Numbered from the stretch's first letter, positions 16,747 to 26,452 are shown. The stretch: DNA of 64,000 bases from Methanobrevibacter sp. (GCA_017652345.1 JAGCBE010000040.1:29457-93456); one strand, 5' to 3'. The notes: a model not told the origin generated them from the sequence alone. Translations and numbers: made by a program.

Positions 16747-19700
16747 ATGGCTAAATATTCAGTGCCAGGTATATCATTTACCGAAATTGATAATACCGTC
16801 CGTTCAAATTCCCTTCCTGGATTGGGAATTGGTGCTATTGTTTTGAAGTCAAATAAAGGTCCTGTAAACCAAAGAATATTGACTTCTTCTTACGATTATT
16901 TCACACAGATTTATGGTGAACCTGAAAATCTAGATGACTATGGTCACTTTGCTGCCGAAAACTATTTGGCAATTTCTAACCAATTGCTTTGTGTTCGTGC
17001 TACTATGGGTGATGAAGGTTATGCTCAGATTCAATATCCATATACTGATGCTGATATTAATGACAAATATTTGTCTAAAGATACATCTGAATTCAAGTAT
17101 ATCAACAATGAAGATGATTCACAGTTGAAATTGCTTGGACCTCTTGATACTGTCACTACTGTTTCTGCTTTGACTACATCTGGTGAATGGGTTGCAAACG
17201 ATTATACATCTGCATTCGCATTACAGCAAAGAGCTCAATATGCAACAATTAAAGATTTGATTACAGATGCTCCAGCTTCCATTGCTGTCTATAAGACTGT
17301 ATGTGAATCTAAGCCAAATGAAGAAGCTACATTGGATGAAGAATGTATTGTAAAAGATTATGGTCAATATCTTGAATTTGCTACAAAGGTAAGTAATACC
17401 GGTGAAGTTACAAAGAAATGTGACGATTTGATTTTCACTAATAAAGCATGGGAATCTAGTGGAATTTCACCAGATGCATTTGCTGTAAATAAGACTCCAA
17501 TTACTTATACTACAACCGGTGAAGAAACGACTGCAACCCAAGTAATTAAGGGATACAAAACACAATTTGTTGTTCCAGGAACTGATACATTGAATGGTGA
17601 ACCGATTTCTTTGACGGCTTATTTCTCTGAAGAATTGGTAGATAAAATTTTAAGTGCACAAAATGATTCTACTTATGAAGGTGAATTTACTTATCAAGAA
17701 ATATTCACACCAACAAGTTTCTATGCGGGTTCTGCAGAACAAACTACAGCATATTGTTCAGAACCTGAAGATGCATTGAAGATTGTATTCCGTGACTGGG
17801 ATGACATTACCAATAAGACTCATTATGTATTGTCTGCTGACTTCGTAAATTCTGTTGGTCAAGCTGCTGGTATTCAATTCCGTGAATATGGTTTCAATAC
17901 CAAACAGGAAGCATTGATTGCATTGAATGGTGATGATGCTCCAACTGAATCAACTGAATGGACTGATAGAAAAGATGTTTATGTAATCAAATTGAGCGAA
18001 TTGTTCAACATTGACCCAGATAAAGTATCTGAACTTGCTGACGAATATGGTGTAGATGTTGCTGAAATTACCACAGACAAATATTCATTGTTGAAATATT
18101 ACGATGTATGGAATGGTAAACCATTAGACGAAGATGGTAACTTTGATACAGATAGTTATAAAGAAAATCTAACAGAAAAAATTATCTACACTGAAGATTG
18201 GGACTTGTTCAAGGGTTCTAACGAAAAAAACAAACCATACAATGAGTTCTTGTTCTGGACAATTGCTGAAAAGAATGCTACCAAAGCTCAAACTGTTGCA
18301 ACATATGTACAGAACAATCCAAATGGCGTAGTAATTCCTTGGCAAGATGGTTTACAGAAAGAAGGCGAAAGCGAAAAACCAATCAATAAGATGGTTGCTA
18401 TTGCATCTTCCGAAGTATTAAATTCCACAAATGATACTTATAGAGATGGTTATACTATTTCTATTGAATCTGACGATGAACCAGGTAATGGTGACATTGA
18501 ACAGTATGTATCTAACAAGAACAATCAGTTGATTATCGCTTCAATTGGTCCTGGTGAATATGGTAATGATATTGGTGTATCTGTTATCACTACTGAATGT
18601 GCTGACATTCCAGCATTGAATCACCAGAATGCTTTCAACTGGAAATATCGTTATGACGATGAAGACCAGGTTGATAATGATGTAGACGATTTGACTTGGA
18701 AGAAGGTCTATCGTATCAATGTTTATGTAAAGACCAAGACCCAAACTCCTGATGCTGCTTGGGGAACTGGTATGGAAGCATTGTTGAAGGACCCAATTGA
18801 ATCTTGGTATGTTTCCAATGACCCACAAGCAAAGGATGCTGAAGGTAATTCCTTGTTTGCACCAAATGTCATTAACGGACATTCTGAATACATTTATGTA
18901 TCTCGTAATTCTGTAAATGATGCCAAGACTGGTGCTGGTACTTATGCTCAACCTTCTCAAACATTCGCAATTTATCAATTGACTGGTGGTGCTAACTCCA
19001 AGAAGAACAATGTAACTGAAAAGACTGCTGCCTTGAAACTCTATCGTGATAGACAGAAGGCTGATTTTGATATCTTGTTCAATGTTGAAGCAATTGATTC
19101 ATTCAATAGCCGTCAGCGTTATGGTGCAATGCAGAGAAAGATTGCTGAAATTGCATCTTCTAGAAAGATTGATATTGGTGTAGTCCAACTTACCTCTAAG
19201 GAATCAAAAACTATTAAGAGACAACTTGGAGAATCTAAGATGTTCTCATTCAACAATGGTTCTTATGTAGCTGCTTATGGTGGTTATGATAAGTATTACA
19301 ATGGTACACTTGGTTCTTGGATTTATCTACCAAAATCTGTAGCTGGTGCTTGTGCAATGGCATACTGTGATATGTTCTCTTATCCTTGGATGGCACCTGC
19401 CGGTGTTGCTCGTGGTGGTATTCAATATACTTCCGGACAACTTTCTCGTTTGACTGACGATGAAATTGGACAGCTATATGACAACAATGTTAATACATCT
19501 CGTCAATGTGGTGGATTTGGTGAAGTCCTTTGGGGTCACAAAACTGCATTGAAGAAAGAATCTGCATTGAATAGAATCAATGTTCGTAGATGTTTGAACT
19601 ACATTGAAAAGCAACTTGAAAATATGATGGTTCCTTACTTGTTCCAGCAAAATACTCCAAATACTCGTAGTGCTGCAAAGAACTCAATTGATGCATTCTT

Positions 19701-19878
19701 GTCAAGAGTTCAGGCTGCCGAAGGTATTTTGGAATATAAACTTTCTGTTACTGCAGATCCTGAAGACCAACATATTATGAATGTCAATATTAGATTGGTT
19801 CCTGCCGAAGCAATTGAATATATTGATGTTAAGATTACTATTGATAGAAATACTGGTGTTACTGCAGAAGAAGTTTAA
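16747..19878 (+). CDS. 18: contractile tail sheath protein, gp18-like
   Basis: Sheath subunit of the contractile tail. The N-terminus MAKYSVPGISFTEID and SNKGPVNQRILTSSYDYF are classic for phage sheaths. The conserved C-terminal block includes GSWIYLPKSVAGACAMAYC, then a WMAPAG segment, RINVRRCLNYIEK and the final beta strand VDVKITID-like end. It is 1043 aa, far longer than T4 gp18 (659 aa). The extra sequence lies in the middle (about residues 130-700) and is probably surface-exposed insertion domains. A late promoter and its own terminator flank it. Confidence 0.92.
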   Translation: MAKYSVPGISFTEIDNTVRSNSLPGLGIGAIVLKSNKGPVNQRILTSSYDYFTQIYGEPENLDDYGHFAAENYLAISNQLLCVRATMGDEGYAQIQYPYTDADINDKYLSKDTSEFKYINNEDDSQLKLLGPLDTVTTVSALTTSGEWVANDYTSAFALQQRAQYATIKDLITDAPASIAVYKTVCESKPNEEATLDEECIVKDYGQYLEFATKVSNTGEVTKKCDDLIFTNKAWESSGISPDAFAVNKTPITYTTTGEETTATQVIKGYKTQFVVPGTDTLNGEPISLTAYFSEELVDKILSAQNDSTYEGEFTYQEIFTPTSFYAGSAEQTTAYCSEPEDALKIVFRDWDDITNKTHYVLSADFVNSVGQAAGIQFREYGFNTKQEALIALNGDDAPTESTEWTDRKDVYVIKLSELFNIDPDKVSELADEYGVDVAEITTDKYSLLKYYDVWNGKPLDEDGNFDTDSYKENLTEKIIYTEDWDLFKGSNEKNKPYNEFLFWTIAEKNATKAQTVATYVQNNPNGVVIPWQDGLQKEGESEKPINKMVAIASSEVLNSTNDTYRDGYTISIESDDEPGNGDIEQYVSNKNNQLIIASIGPGEYGNDIGVSVITTECADIPALNHQNAFNWKYRYDDEDQVDNDVDDLTWKKVYRINVYVKTKTQTPDAAWGTGMEALLKDPIESWYVSNDPQAKDAEGNSLFAPNVINGHSEYIYVSRNSVNDAKTGAGTYAQPSQTFAIYQLTGGANSKKNNVTEKTAALKLYRDRQKADFDILFNVEAIDSFNSRQRYGAMQRKIAEIASSRKIDIGVVQLTSKESKTIKRQLGESKMFSFNNGSYVAAYGGYDKYYNGTLGSWIYLPKSVAGACAMAYCDMFSYPWMAPAGVARGGIQYTSGQLSRLTDDEIGQLYDNNVNTSRQCGGFGEVLWGHKTALKKESALNRINVRRCLNYIEKQLENMMVPYLFQQNTPNTRSAAKNSIDAFLSRVQAAEGILEYKLSVTADPEDQHIMNVNIRLVPAEAIEYIDVKITIDRNTGVTAEEV

Positions 19879-19900
19879 TTCAATTTACATTAGATAATTT

Positions 19901-19932
19901 AAAGCCATATCTTAATTGATATGGCTTTTTTA
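19901..19932 (+). terminator. intrinsic terminator after sheath gene
   Basis: Perfect 11-bp stem AAAGCCATATC (19901-19911) with GATATGGCTTT (19918-19928), six-base loop and a T run. Confidence 0.9.
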
Positions 19933-19938
19933 TAAATA
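19931..19938 (+). promoter_or_regulatory. T4-type late promoter octamer
   Basis: Exact TATAAATA directly after the terminator T run, 27 bases before ATG 19966, with a TGGAG Shine-Dalgarno. Confidence 0.75.
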
Positions 19939-19965
19939 CAATATAAAACATAATGGAGATTTTCT

Positions 19966-20634
19966 ATGCTATTAAGTGAAGCTAAAAAGATATTGGAATC
20001 TAAAGGATTTTGTGTTTTGACTGAAAAGACTGATGATGAACTAGAATTTATTATCAATGTTTATATCAAACACGATACTGTTAAGAGAGCAGATATGACA
20101 ACTAAAGAAGGTCGCAGAACATATCATATGTTGGCTCGTTCTTATGGTTTGAAGGAATCCGAAGAAGTTCAAAAGATGGGTGGTGCAACCGTTGGTATGT
20201 TCCACAAATCATCTGATAAGGTCAATAAAGCTTGGACTTGGATTGATATGGATGCACTTAAAGAAAAACTGGCTAAGTATGGTTTTGATATTTCTGAACA
20301 ACATACACAAGCAACTGTATCTAAAGATGTTGAAGATCAGCCAGTTGTTCAATGGGGACATACTGGTGCTTATGGTGAAAATTCAAATGAAATCTATCAT
20401 TTCATTACTACATCTGAAAGAACTTGGCAAATCAAATTGGTTGGAACATTGGAAAAGTTTACTGAATTTATGATTGACCGTGGAGAAAATTTAGATGGTT
20501 CAATGGATGATTTGGAAACTTGTGTTAAACACGATGATGGTGTTTATCATATTGAAAAATTAATCAAATCAGTAATTCCAGCATATGCAACAGATGACAA
20601 CTATGAAATTAAGGTTAGTGTAAAATTTAATTAA
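19966..20634 (+). CDS. virion-associated hypothetical with EAK N-terminal motif
   Basis: A 222-aa protein starting MLLSEAKKILESKGFCVLTE. This N-terminal helix and strand match the repeat seen at 11161, 23840 and 26542. LSE-A (3-6) and LTE (18-20) resemble T4 prohead-protease sites. The rest is mixed alpha/beta without a recognised domain. It has its own late promoter and terminator, as expected for an abundant late product. Role as internal head protein is inferred. Confidence 0.6.
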   Translation: MLLSEAKKILESKGFCVLTEKTDDELEFIINVYIKHDTVKRADMTTKEGRRTYHMLARSYGLKESEEVQKMGGATVGMFHKSSDKVNKAWTWIDMDALKEKLAKYGFDISEQHTQATVSKDVEDQPVVQWGHTGAYGENSNEIYHFITTSERTWQIKLVGTLEKFTEFMIDRGENLDGSMDDLETCVKHDDGVYHIEKLIKSVIPAYATDDNYEIKVSVKFN

Positions 20635-20657
20635 CATTAAAATAAGTTTACAATTGG

Positions 20658-20686
20658 AAGCAACCCTATTAAATGGGTTGCTTTTT
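20658..20686 (+). terminator. intrinsic terminator
   Basis: AAGCAACCC (20658-20666) pairs with GGGTTGCTT (20675-20683), eight-base loop, then T residues. Confidence 0.85.
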
Positions 20687-20687
20687 C

Positions 20688-20695
20688 TATAAATA
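20688..20695 (+). promoter_or_regulatory. T4-type late promoter octamer
   Basis: Exact TATAAATA, 16 bases before ATG 20712, with a GTGAGG Shine-Dalgarno between. Confidence 0.72.
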
Positions 20696-20711
20696 AATTT
20701 GTGAGGTTATT

Positions 20712-21014
20712 ATGGAAGATTTAGAAGAACTGTATGTGAATTTAAATTTTATATTTAAGAACGAAAAAATGATGAAGCGTTCAATTCAAGAAAATTTATT
20801 TGAATTGGATTATATCAAAGTTTATGTTTTGGTATTGGCTTATTTAAACTTATGTGAAGTTCCTAAAAATATTTTGGAAATTTGCATAAATGGTCAATTA
20901 CCAGATAAGCAATATGAAGAAATCTATACTTTTCTATCAGATAAATGGGAAGAAAAGGCCAAAGAAGAAATAGAAGACATCATATTTGCAGTAGAAAATG
21001 GTGAGGATTTCTAA
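20712..21014 (+). CDS. small helical hypothetical protein, 100 aa
   Basis: A 100-residue acidic helical protein (ENLFELDYIKVYVLVLAYL near the middle, EKAKEEIEDIIFAVENGEDF at the end). It is directly upstream of, and overlaps, the gp4 homologue, behind a late promoter. A role with gp4 in head completion is possible but only by position. Confidence 0.55.
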   Translation: MEDLEELYVNLNFIFKNEKMMKRSIQENLFELDYIKVYVLVLAYLNLCEVPKNILEICINGQLPDKQYEEIYTFLSDKWEEKAKEEIEDIIFAVENGEDF

Positions 21015-21550
21015 TGTCATTGTTTAATAATAATTACTTAAAAGGTCAGTTTGTACCAAAGCATCCTGAGAAATGTTTGAATTACAATAATAAGATGGGT
21101 GATACGAAACCAATTACTTTTAGAAGTAGTTGGGAGAAAATATTTGCCAACTGGTGTGACTTGAATGATAATATTTTGGAATGGGGTTCTGAAGTTATTG
21201 AGATTCCATATTTTTCAATCATTGACAACAAACAACATAGATATGTGACAGATTTTGTCTTTACTTGTAAGAATAGAGATGGAATTGTTGAAAAATGGCT
21301 TATAGAAGTCAAACCCCAAAGTCAAATTCCACGATTGAATGAAAATGGACAAATTATTTTCCCAGAACTTAATAGAAAGAAGAAATTGACGGAGAAACGA
21401 ATTGGTGCATGGCAGGAAGTCTGTAGAGTATTACAGAAGAACCATGAGAAATGGACACAAGCTAGAGCTTGGTGTAGAAAATATGGCTATAAGTTCAAAG
21501 TCATTAGTGAACAGGAACTAGCATTGACTTATCAACCAAAAAAGAAATAA
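21014..21550 (+). CDS. 4: head completion protein, gp4-like nuclease fold
   Basis: A 178-aa protein matching T4 gp4 (about 150 aa), which acts in completing DNA-filled heads. It starts with GQFVPKHPEKCLNY, then TFRSSWEKIFANWCDLN, SEVIEIPYFSI, the strand RYVTDFVFT (catalytic-type Asp) and WLIEVKPQSQ with the E-x-K of the PD-(D/E)XK fold, and finally KWTQARAWCRKYGYKFKVI. This order is the family pattern. The start overlaps the upstream stop as TAATG. Confidence 0.82.
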   Translation: MSLFNNNYLKGQFVPKHPEKCLNYNNKMGDTKPITFRSSWEKIFANWCDLNDNILEWGSEVIEIPYFSIIDNKQHRYVTDFVFTCKNRDGIVEKWLIEVKPQSQIPRLNENGQIIFPELNRKKKLTEKRIGAWQEVCRVLQKNHEKWTQARAWCRKYGYKFKVISEQELALTYQPKKK

Positions 21551-21617
21551 ATATAATATATGGTTTATTGAACTTGTGAAGATGAGGCTATAATTCCAGT
21601 TTAAGAGGTAACAGAAA

Positions 21618-21809
21618 ATGAACAAATGGGAATTAAAGCGAAAATTTACATTAGATTATATTAAAGCCATGATTGAATATGCCGAGAAGGCAAATTCAGA
21701 TAAAGAATCTGAAGAATATAAAGAAGCTTTATGGTATTGGGTTCAAAATGAATATGAAGACTATAAAGCAGAATGGGAACAAGTCAATGGTAAGGTGGAG
21801 GATGTATGA
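21618..21809 (+). CDS. small charged hypothetical protein
   Basis: A 63-residue helical protein with an AAGAGG Shine-Dalgarno, rich in Lys, Glu and Trp (YWVQNEYEDYKAEWEQ). It overlaps the next gene by four bases (ATGA). The repeated W-(x)n-E-W-E pattern recurs in the next protein (DKWEEE), suggesting a tandem pair. Function unknown. Confidence 0.55.
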   Translation: MNKWELKRKFTLDYIKAMIEYAEKANSDKESEEYKEALWYWVQNEYEDYKAEWEQVNGKVEDV

Positions 21810-22009
21810 CTGATGAAGAATCTAACAAAATGAAACAATATATGTCCGACCAAATCAAAGAAATGGAAGTTCATAAGTGGATTGAATCCGAAAAAGCCCA
21901 TAGAGACTTAGGCGAAGAAGCATTGAGAGATTGGATTACCAAACATGCTCAAGAGTTTCGTGATAAATGGGAAGAAGAACATAATAATGAAGATATGTCT
22001 TCAAAATAA
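21806..22009 (+). CDS. small charged hypothetical protein
   Basis: A 67-residue acidic helical protein beginning MTDEESNKMKQYM and ending EEEHNNEDMSSK. It shares W-I and K-W-E-E segments with the upstream neighbour and overlaps it by four bases, so the two are translationally coupled. No family is recognised. A hairpin follows the stop. Confidence 0.55.
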   Translation: MTDEESNKMKQYMSDQIKEMEVHKWIESEKAHRDLGEEALRDWITKHAQEFRDKWEEEHNNEDMSSK

Positions 22010-22037
22010 GGACAGATAGGAAAATTCTCGCCTATTT

Positions 22038-22062
22038 GGTGGCTTGTTGGTAGCAAGCCACC
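22038..22062 (+). terminator. hairpin, possible terminator
   Basis: GGTGGCTTG (22038-22046) pairs perfectly with CAAGCCACC (22054-22062) over a seven-base loop. The following sequence is AT-rich but lacks a clean T run. Confidence 0.6.
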
Positions 22063-22070
22063 TAACTTAT

Positions 22071-22103
22071 TATAAATAATATGTCGTACTACCAATGCGA
22101 CAT
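22071..22103 (+). promoter_or_regulatory. late promoter followed by 5'-leader hairpin
   Basis: Exact TATAAATA at 22071-22078, then ATGTCG (22081-22086) pairing with CGACAT (22098-22103). The predicted transcript start falls in this stem, so the mRNA of the endonuclease gene at 22126 would carry a 5'-terminal hairpin, leaving the AAAGGAG at 22114-22120 free. Confidence 0.6.
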
Positions 22104-22125
22104 TAAATAATTTAAAGGAGAATGT

Positions 22126-23109
22126 ATGAAAATTCAATGGAAATGTGTAGTTTGTGAAGAGTCTTTTAAATCCAGTAATTTATTATATAAACATATAAGA
22201 ATAACTCATAATAAAACAGCAAAAGAATATTATGATGAAAATTTAAAGAAACCTAATGAAGGTAAATGTTTAAATTGTGGTAATCAAACAAAATTGCATA
22301 ATAATACAATAGGTTATTTAAGATTTTGTTGTTTAAAATGTAGTACAGAATATAAAACTAAAAATAAAAAAATAAAAGAAAATGTTGGTAAATATAAATG
22401 TAAAATTTGTAATAAATTAGTAAATGGTTTAGGTTCACATATAATACAATTTCATCATATAACTTGTAAAGAATATTATGATAAGTATTTAAGAAAACCT
22501 GGTGAAGGAATTTGTCCAGTTTGTGGTAAGGAAACAACATTTAGAGGTATATTTAAAGGTGGATATTTAAAACATTGCTCATTATTATGCAGTAATAATG
22601 ATATTGATACATTAAAACTAAAACAGAATACTTCAATGAAATTGTATGGAGTTAAAAATTACAGAAATACGGAAAAAGCTAGAATAACTTTGGCTAAACA
22701 TATAAAAGAAGGAAAGATTAGTCTTAAAAGAGACATAACACAAAGTAAAGCTGAAATTGAGATTATTGAACAAATAAAATGTTACTATAATAAAGAAATA
22801 ATACATTGTGATAGAACAGTTTTAGATGGATTTGAAATTGATATATGGTTACCAGATATAAAATTTGGTATTGAATATGATGGTTATTTTTGGCATGCAG
22901 ATCCAAAAAGATTTAAAGCGACCGATGTAGTATATGATGGTAAAACTGCCCAAGAAATTTGGGATAAAGATAAACGAAAAGATTTATTGGCTGAATCAAA
23001 AGGAATTAAATTGATTCGTATTAAAGAATCTGACTATAATAATAATCGTATAGAAGTATTATCAAATTTATATAAATATATTATACAAAATGACTATAAT
23101 GAGGTTTAA
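22126..23109 (+). CDS. homing endonuclease-like protein with zinc fingers and VSR-like nuclease domain
   Basis: A 327-aa protein. It has an N-terminal C2H2 finger (CVVCEESF...HIRITHN), a second one (CKICNKLV...HIIQFHH), and Cys pairs (CLNCGN, CPVCGK). The C-terminal 100 residues resemble a VSR/EDxHD-type endonuclease: DGFEIDIWLPDIKFGIEYDG, FWHAD, then KDLLAESKGIKLIRIKESDY. The C-terminal domain matches the protein at 57443-58591. It lies between head genes and directly before gp21, a common place for mobile endonucleases in T4-like phages. AAAGGAG is a strong Shine-Dalgarno. Confidence 0.72.
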   Translation: MKIQWKCVVCEESFKSSNLLYKHIRITHNKTAKEYYDENLKKPNEGKCLNCGNQTKLHNNTIGYLRFCCLKCSTEYKTKNKKIKENVGKYKCKICNKLVNGLGSHIIQFHHITCKEYYDKYLRKPGEGICPVCGKETTFRGIFKGGYLKHCSLLCSNNDIDTLKLKQNTSMKLYGVKNYRNTEKARITLAKHIKEGKISLKRDITQSKAEIEIIEQIKCYYNKEIIHCDRTVLDGFEIDIWLPDIKFGIEYDGYFWHADPKRFKATDVVYDGKTAQEIWDKDKRKDLLAESKGIKLIRIKESDYNNNRIEVLSNLYKYIIQNDYNEV

Positions 23110-23111
23110 AT

Positions 23112-23828
23112 ATGGCAGATTATAAAAAATTGATAACAGAAGTTACTTATAATGATATTTCTAGTGAAATGCTTGAAGAATCTACATCAGGACACAAAAG
23201 AATGTATATTACTGGTCCTTTCTTACAAGCAGAAGATAGAAATAGAAATGGAAGAATATATCCAAAGAGATTGATTGAAAGAGAAGTTAAGAAATTTCAA
23301 GGATTAATTGAGAGCCGTGAAGCATTAGGTGAAATGAATCATCCTCAAGATAGAGCTGAAATTGACCCAAGAGAAGCATCCATCTTAGTTACTGAATTAA
23401 AGATGGATGGTAATTTAGCTTATGGAAAAGCAAGAGTACTTTCTACTCCAATGGGTAAATTGTTGGAAGCATTGATTTCCGATGGTGTTCGTATGGGTGT
23501 ATCTTCTAGAGGTACTGGTAACTTGTTGGAAGACAACATTGTTGCTGACGATTTCAATTTGATTTGTATTGATTCAGTATATCTCCCAAGCGCTCAATGC
23601 GCTTATACAGACCCAATTTATGAATCTGTTCAGCGTGTTACTGAATGGGTATTGAATGAATCTACCGGTTTGTATGTAGAAAGAGAAGTCACTAAAGAAG
23701 AACCAGTTATTACTCCTGAAAAGGCTGAAACCATTGCTATTGCAACCGAAAAATTCAATAAGAAGATTGACCGTAAAGGTTCTAAAGAGATTCGTGAAGC
23801 ATTTAAGGAATGGTTCAAGACCCTTTAA
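23112..23828 (+). CDS. 21: prohead protease, gp21-like
   Basis: Serine protease that matures the prohead by cutting scaffold and internal proteins after Leu/Ile-x-Glu. It is 238 aa, with GPFLQAEDRNRNGRIYP (35-51), the catalytic His77 in GEMNHP and the Ser131/132 region in MGVSSRGTG, in the order and spacing of the T4 gp21/U9 family. It follows the endonuclease gene by two bases and is overlapped at its end by upstream reading of the next frame. Its presence supports the LxE cleavage-site predictions at 10753, 11161 and 19966. Confidence 0.88.
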   Translation: MADYKKLITEVTYNDISSEMLEESTSGHKRMYITGPFLQAEDRNRNGRIYPKRLIEREVKKFQGLIESREALGEMNHPQDRAEIDPREASILVTELKMDGNLAYGKARVLSTPMGKLLEALISDGVRMGVSSRGTGNLLEDNIVADDFNLICIDSVYLPSAQCAYTDPIYESVQRVTEWVLNESTGLYVEREVTKEEPVITPEKAETIAIATEKFNKKIDRKGSKEIREAFKEWFKTL

Positions 23829-23839
23829 TTGGAGTTATA

Positions 23840-25027
23840 ATGAAGCGTGCTAATGAAAATGATAAAGATATCTGGTATGTCTACGGCTATGACAGTGAAG
23901 GTGATTTTGTCTTAATTAAAGACTATGAAGATAAATTAGTTAGACCTGTTATAGGCTGGAAAACCGATGATAAGAAACCAACAGTAACTACTACTGATAT
24001 TATGAACCATGCTAAAGTCTTTTATGAAAAAAATGATGCTGAAAGATTGATTAAATGGTTAAAAAATAACTGGGTTATTCTAAATGATGAAATGGTTGAT
24101 TATGACGATTTGAAAGTTGGTTATAAAGATAAATATGATAACATTTATGATATTGATACAGAACATTGCGTTCTAGTCAATAGTGATGGAGATGAAGAAT
24201 TAGAGGAATCTGTTATGACCAATGAAAGAGATATAATCCAAGCATTTGATAGTAAGAATGTTAGAATAGTAGAAACTAAGTTCCACGATTACGATGTATA
24301 TCTAGCTGGTACAAATAAAAAACTAGCTGTAATCAGTGTTGAACGCGGTATTATTTGTGTTGCTATCAATGGCGAAAACAGACAATTTCCAATAACAAAA
24401 CTTGATAATGCTGTAGCTTTCGTAAATGATATTGTAATGAGTGCTAGATTAAAGAAGGAATCATTATCATTGAGTGAAGCAAAAGAAATCTTAATCAAAA
24501 ATGGTTATGAAATAGAAACATTGGATGAAGCATTAGAAGGTCCTGCTACAAGTAAGCAATTATGGACCTTATTCAAACTTACCCGTCAAGATTATCGTGG
24601 TAAGGATTTGAGTAAAGAAGAAGCTTCTAAAATGATTGGTGATTTGATTGCAAAGATAAAGAATGGTGAAAATAAAACTGAACCAAAAGCAAAAAAATCT
24701 AAACCAGTTGAAGATGATTCTAATTCCCCAGTCAAAGTAGGTGAAATCTACCATAGAAATTGGGGTTATTCTATGTGTATCAACACTTATTTCAAGGTAC
24801 TTGGTGTTAAAGGTAAGAATGCTAGAGTAGTTGAACTTGATAAGAAGGCTGTGTCTGGTAGTTTAATGCAAGGTAGAGTAGTACCTATTGAAACACCTAG
24901 AAGTGATGCAGAAGAACTTTTGGGTATGATTAAAAACGATGGTACATTGAGAATTAAACTTTATGGTAATTATGAAACTTATAGAAAATGGGATGGTCAA
25001 TCTGATTACGAAGACCACATGGACTAA
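23840..25027 (+). CDS. head-cluster protein with EAK motif, 395 aa
   Basis: I choose ATG 23840, which follows TTGGAG, over the upstream ATG 23810 that lies within the protease gene. The 395-aa protein carries SLSEAKEILIKNGYEIETLD near residues 208-227, the same module as at 11161 and 19966, followed by a SKQLWTLFKLTRQDYRGKD segment and a Lys-rich linker. The C-terminal part is beta-rich. It may be scaffold, core or internal head protein, by its place after gp21. No T4 counterpart is evident by sequence. Confidence 0.6.
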   Translation: MKRANENDKDIWYVYGYDSEGDFVLIKDYEDKLVRPVIGWKTDDKKPTVTTTDIMNHAKVFYEKNDAERLIKWLKNNWVILNDEMVDYDDLKVGYKDKYDNIYDIDTEHCVLVNSDGDEELEESVMTNERDIIQAFDSKNVRIVETKFHDYDVYLAGTNKKLAVISVERGIICVAINGENRQFPITKLDNAVAFVNDIVMSARLKKESLSLSEAKEILIKNGYEIETLDEALEGPATSKQLWTLFKLTRQDYRGKDLSKEEASKMIGDLIAKIKNGENKTEPKAKKSKPVEDDSNSPVKVGEIYHRNWGYSMCINTYFKVLGVKGKNARVVELDKKAVSGSLMQGRVVPIETPRSDAEELLGMIKNDGTLRIKLYGNYETYRKWDGQSDYEDHMD

Positions 25028-25039
25028 TTGGAGATTGTT

Positions 25040-26452
25040 ATGAAAGTATACGATAGAGATTCTTTAAGTGATGAATTGGTCTCACTCTATGATTTAGATA
25101 TAGGTGACATTGATTCATATTTTAAAATGTATGATGTTGATGTCATATTGGAAAAACTTAATACAGGTAAAATTACTGTTGATAGCTTATATGATGGTAT
25201 GGCTCAATGGTTAGGTATTGCCAATATTTTTGAATCTAAAGAATCAAAGACAATTGAAATCAACGAAAATACCACATTTAGAGAATACTTAGTGGAATCC
25301 GGTTTTACATTGGAACAATATAAAGAAGATGTTTACAATGCTTGTTTAAAATTGGATGACAAGAAATATCGTAACATTGATTTGTATTTCTATGAAGAAA
25401 TTGAAGAAGCATTCAAAAATCAAGTCCCTGTAAAAAAGATTGCTGCACAAATTGCTGCTGAATTTGATACTATGGTTAGTAAGGTTGATGAAATTGAACT
25501 TGATGAACCTGACGATGAATATACACCAGAACAATTGAAAGCATTTGCTGACTATCCACAAGATAGATTTGAAGAAGATGACTACTATGATGAAAAAGAA
25601 AATGAGTTCGTAGACAAATATGATTTCTCAAATGACTATCTTGGCGAATCTACTGAAGCCAATGACAATGGTGTTTCAGATGGTGCTTCTTACGATGAAT
25701 GGAAAGTCAATGTATTCAAATATTTGGATAAGAGAATTGATGTCAATAAAATAAAGGAACTTGGTTCTTATATCAAAGATTTCGTAAAACAGGAATATGA
25801 TAAAGGTGAACCAAGTTGGTTTGTTGCCGCTGAAAGTATTGTAAATTATGCTAGAATCAATTATCCATCTGCAGTAAAACCTCGTGAATCTAATGCTTTC
25901 AATATTACTGAAAAATATGAACCAGCTAAAGTTTATATTGTTGAATTTGAAACCGAAGATGAAGCTAGTGAACAAGAATTTGAAATGAGAGACAATTGTG
26001 GTAGTATGGTATCTACCGCAATATTGGGAAATAAACTCTATATGTTGCCAACTGAAAAGGGTGGTGAAACCATTATCAATGATTGGTATGGTGATAAGGT
26101 TAAAGTTCTATTAGGTGCTGAAGCCACTGATGTAATTGATTCTACATTTATGGATGAAGCCGTAGAAGCAAAACAATATACTGGCTATGTAGAATTTGTA
26201 TCTGAAGATGCTGCATACGATGCTTTGGATATTTGGAAAAATGTACAAGAACCACAGATTAAATTTGGTTCATTGTTTGACCCTTGGACACAAAAATTAT
26301 TGAAAACTGCCCGTAGAATGAAACCAGTAACTGTAGATAAAACATCTGATACCAGATTGACTATTACTGCACCAAAGAAAGTCCTTGTTAAAGAAGCTAT
26401 TGATATATTCAACGAAGACGAAGATAGTGTTAGATTTTCTAAAGTAGAATAA
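25040..26452 (+). CDS. head-cluster protein, 470 aa, acidic
   Basis: ATG 25040 follows TTGGAG at 25028-25033. The TTG at 25028 lies within that site and is rejected. The 470-aa protein is strongly acidic with several D/E clusters (DEPDDEYTPEQ, EEDDYYDEKENEF), like scaffold or core proteins. It has a repeat-like pair of segments, TVYIVEFETEDEA-like and GYVEFVSEDAAYDALD, that may be related small domains. No enzyme motif. Position after gp21 and the 395-aa protein suggests a prohead role. Confidence 0.58.
   Translation: MKVYDRDSLSDELVSLYDLDIGDIDSYFKMYDVDVILEKLNTGKITVDSLYDGMAQWLGIANIFESKESKTIEINENTTFREYLVESGFTLEQYKEDVYNACLKLDDKKYRNIDLYFYEEIEEAFKNQVPVKKIAAQIAAEFDTMVSKVDEIELDEPDDEYTPEQLKAFADYPQDRFEEDDYYDEKENEFVDKYDFSNDYLGESTEANDNGVSDGASYDEWKVNVFKYLDKRIDVNKIKELGSYIKDFVKQEYDKGEPSWFVAAESIVNYARINYPSAVKPRESNAFNITEKYEPAKVYIVEFETEDEASEQEFEMRDNCGSMVSTAILGNKLYMLPTEKGGETIINDWYGDKVKVLLGAEATDVIDSTFMDEAVEAKQYTGYVEFVSEDAAYDALDIWKNVQEPQIKFGSLFDPWTQKLLKTARRMKPVTVDKTSDTRLTITAPKKVLVKEAIDIFNEDEDSVRFSKVE

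Noticed and set aside
21548..21570. Late promoter before the small gene at 21618
   Set aside because: AATAAATATAATATATGG resembles the leaderless pattern, but its ATG opens a frame of two codons only.
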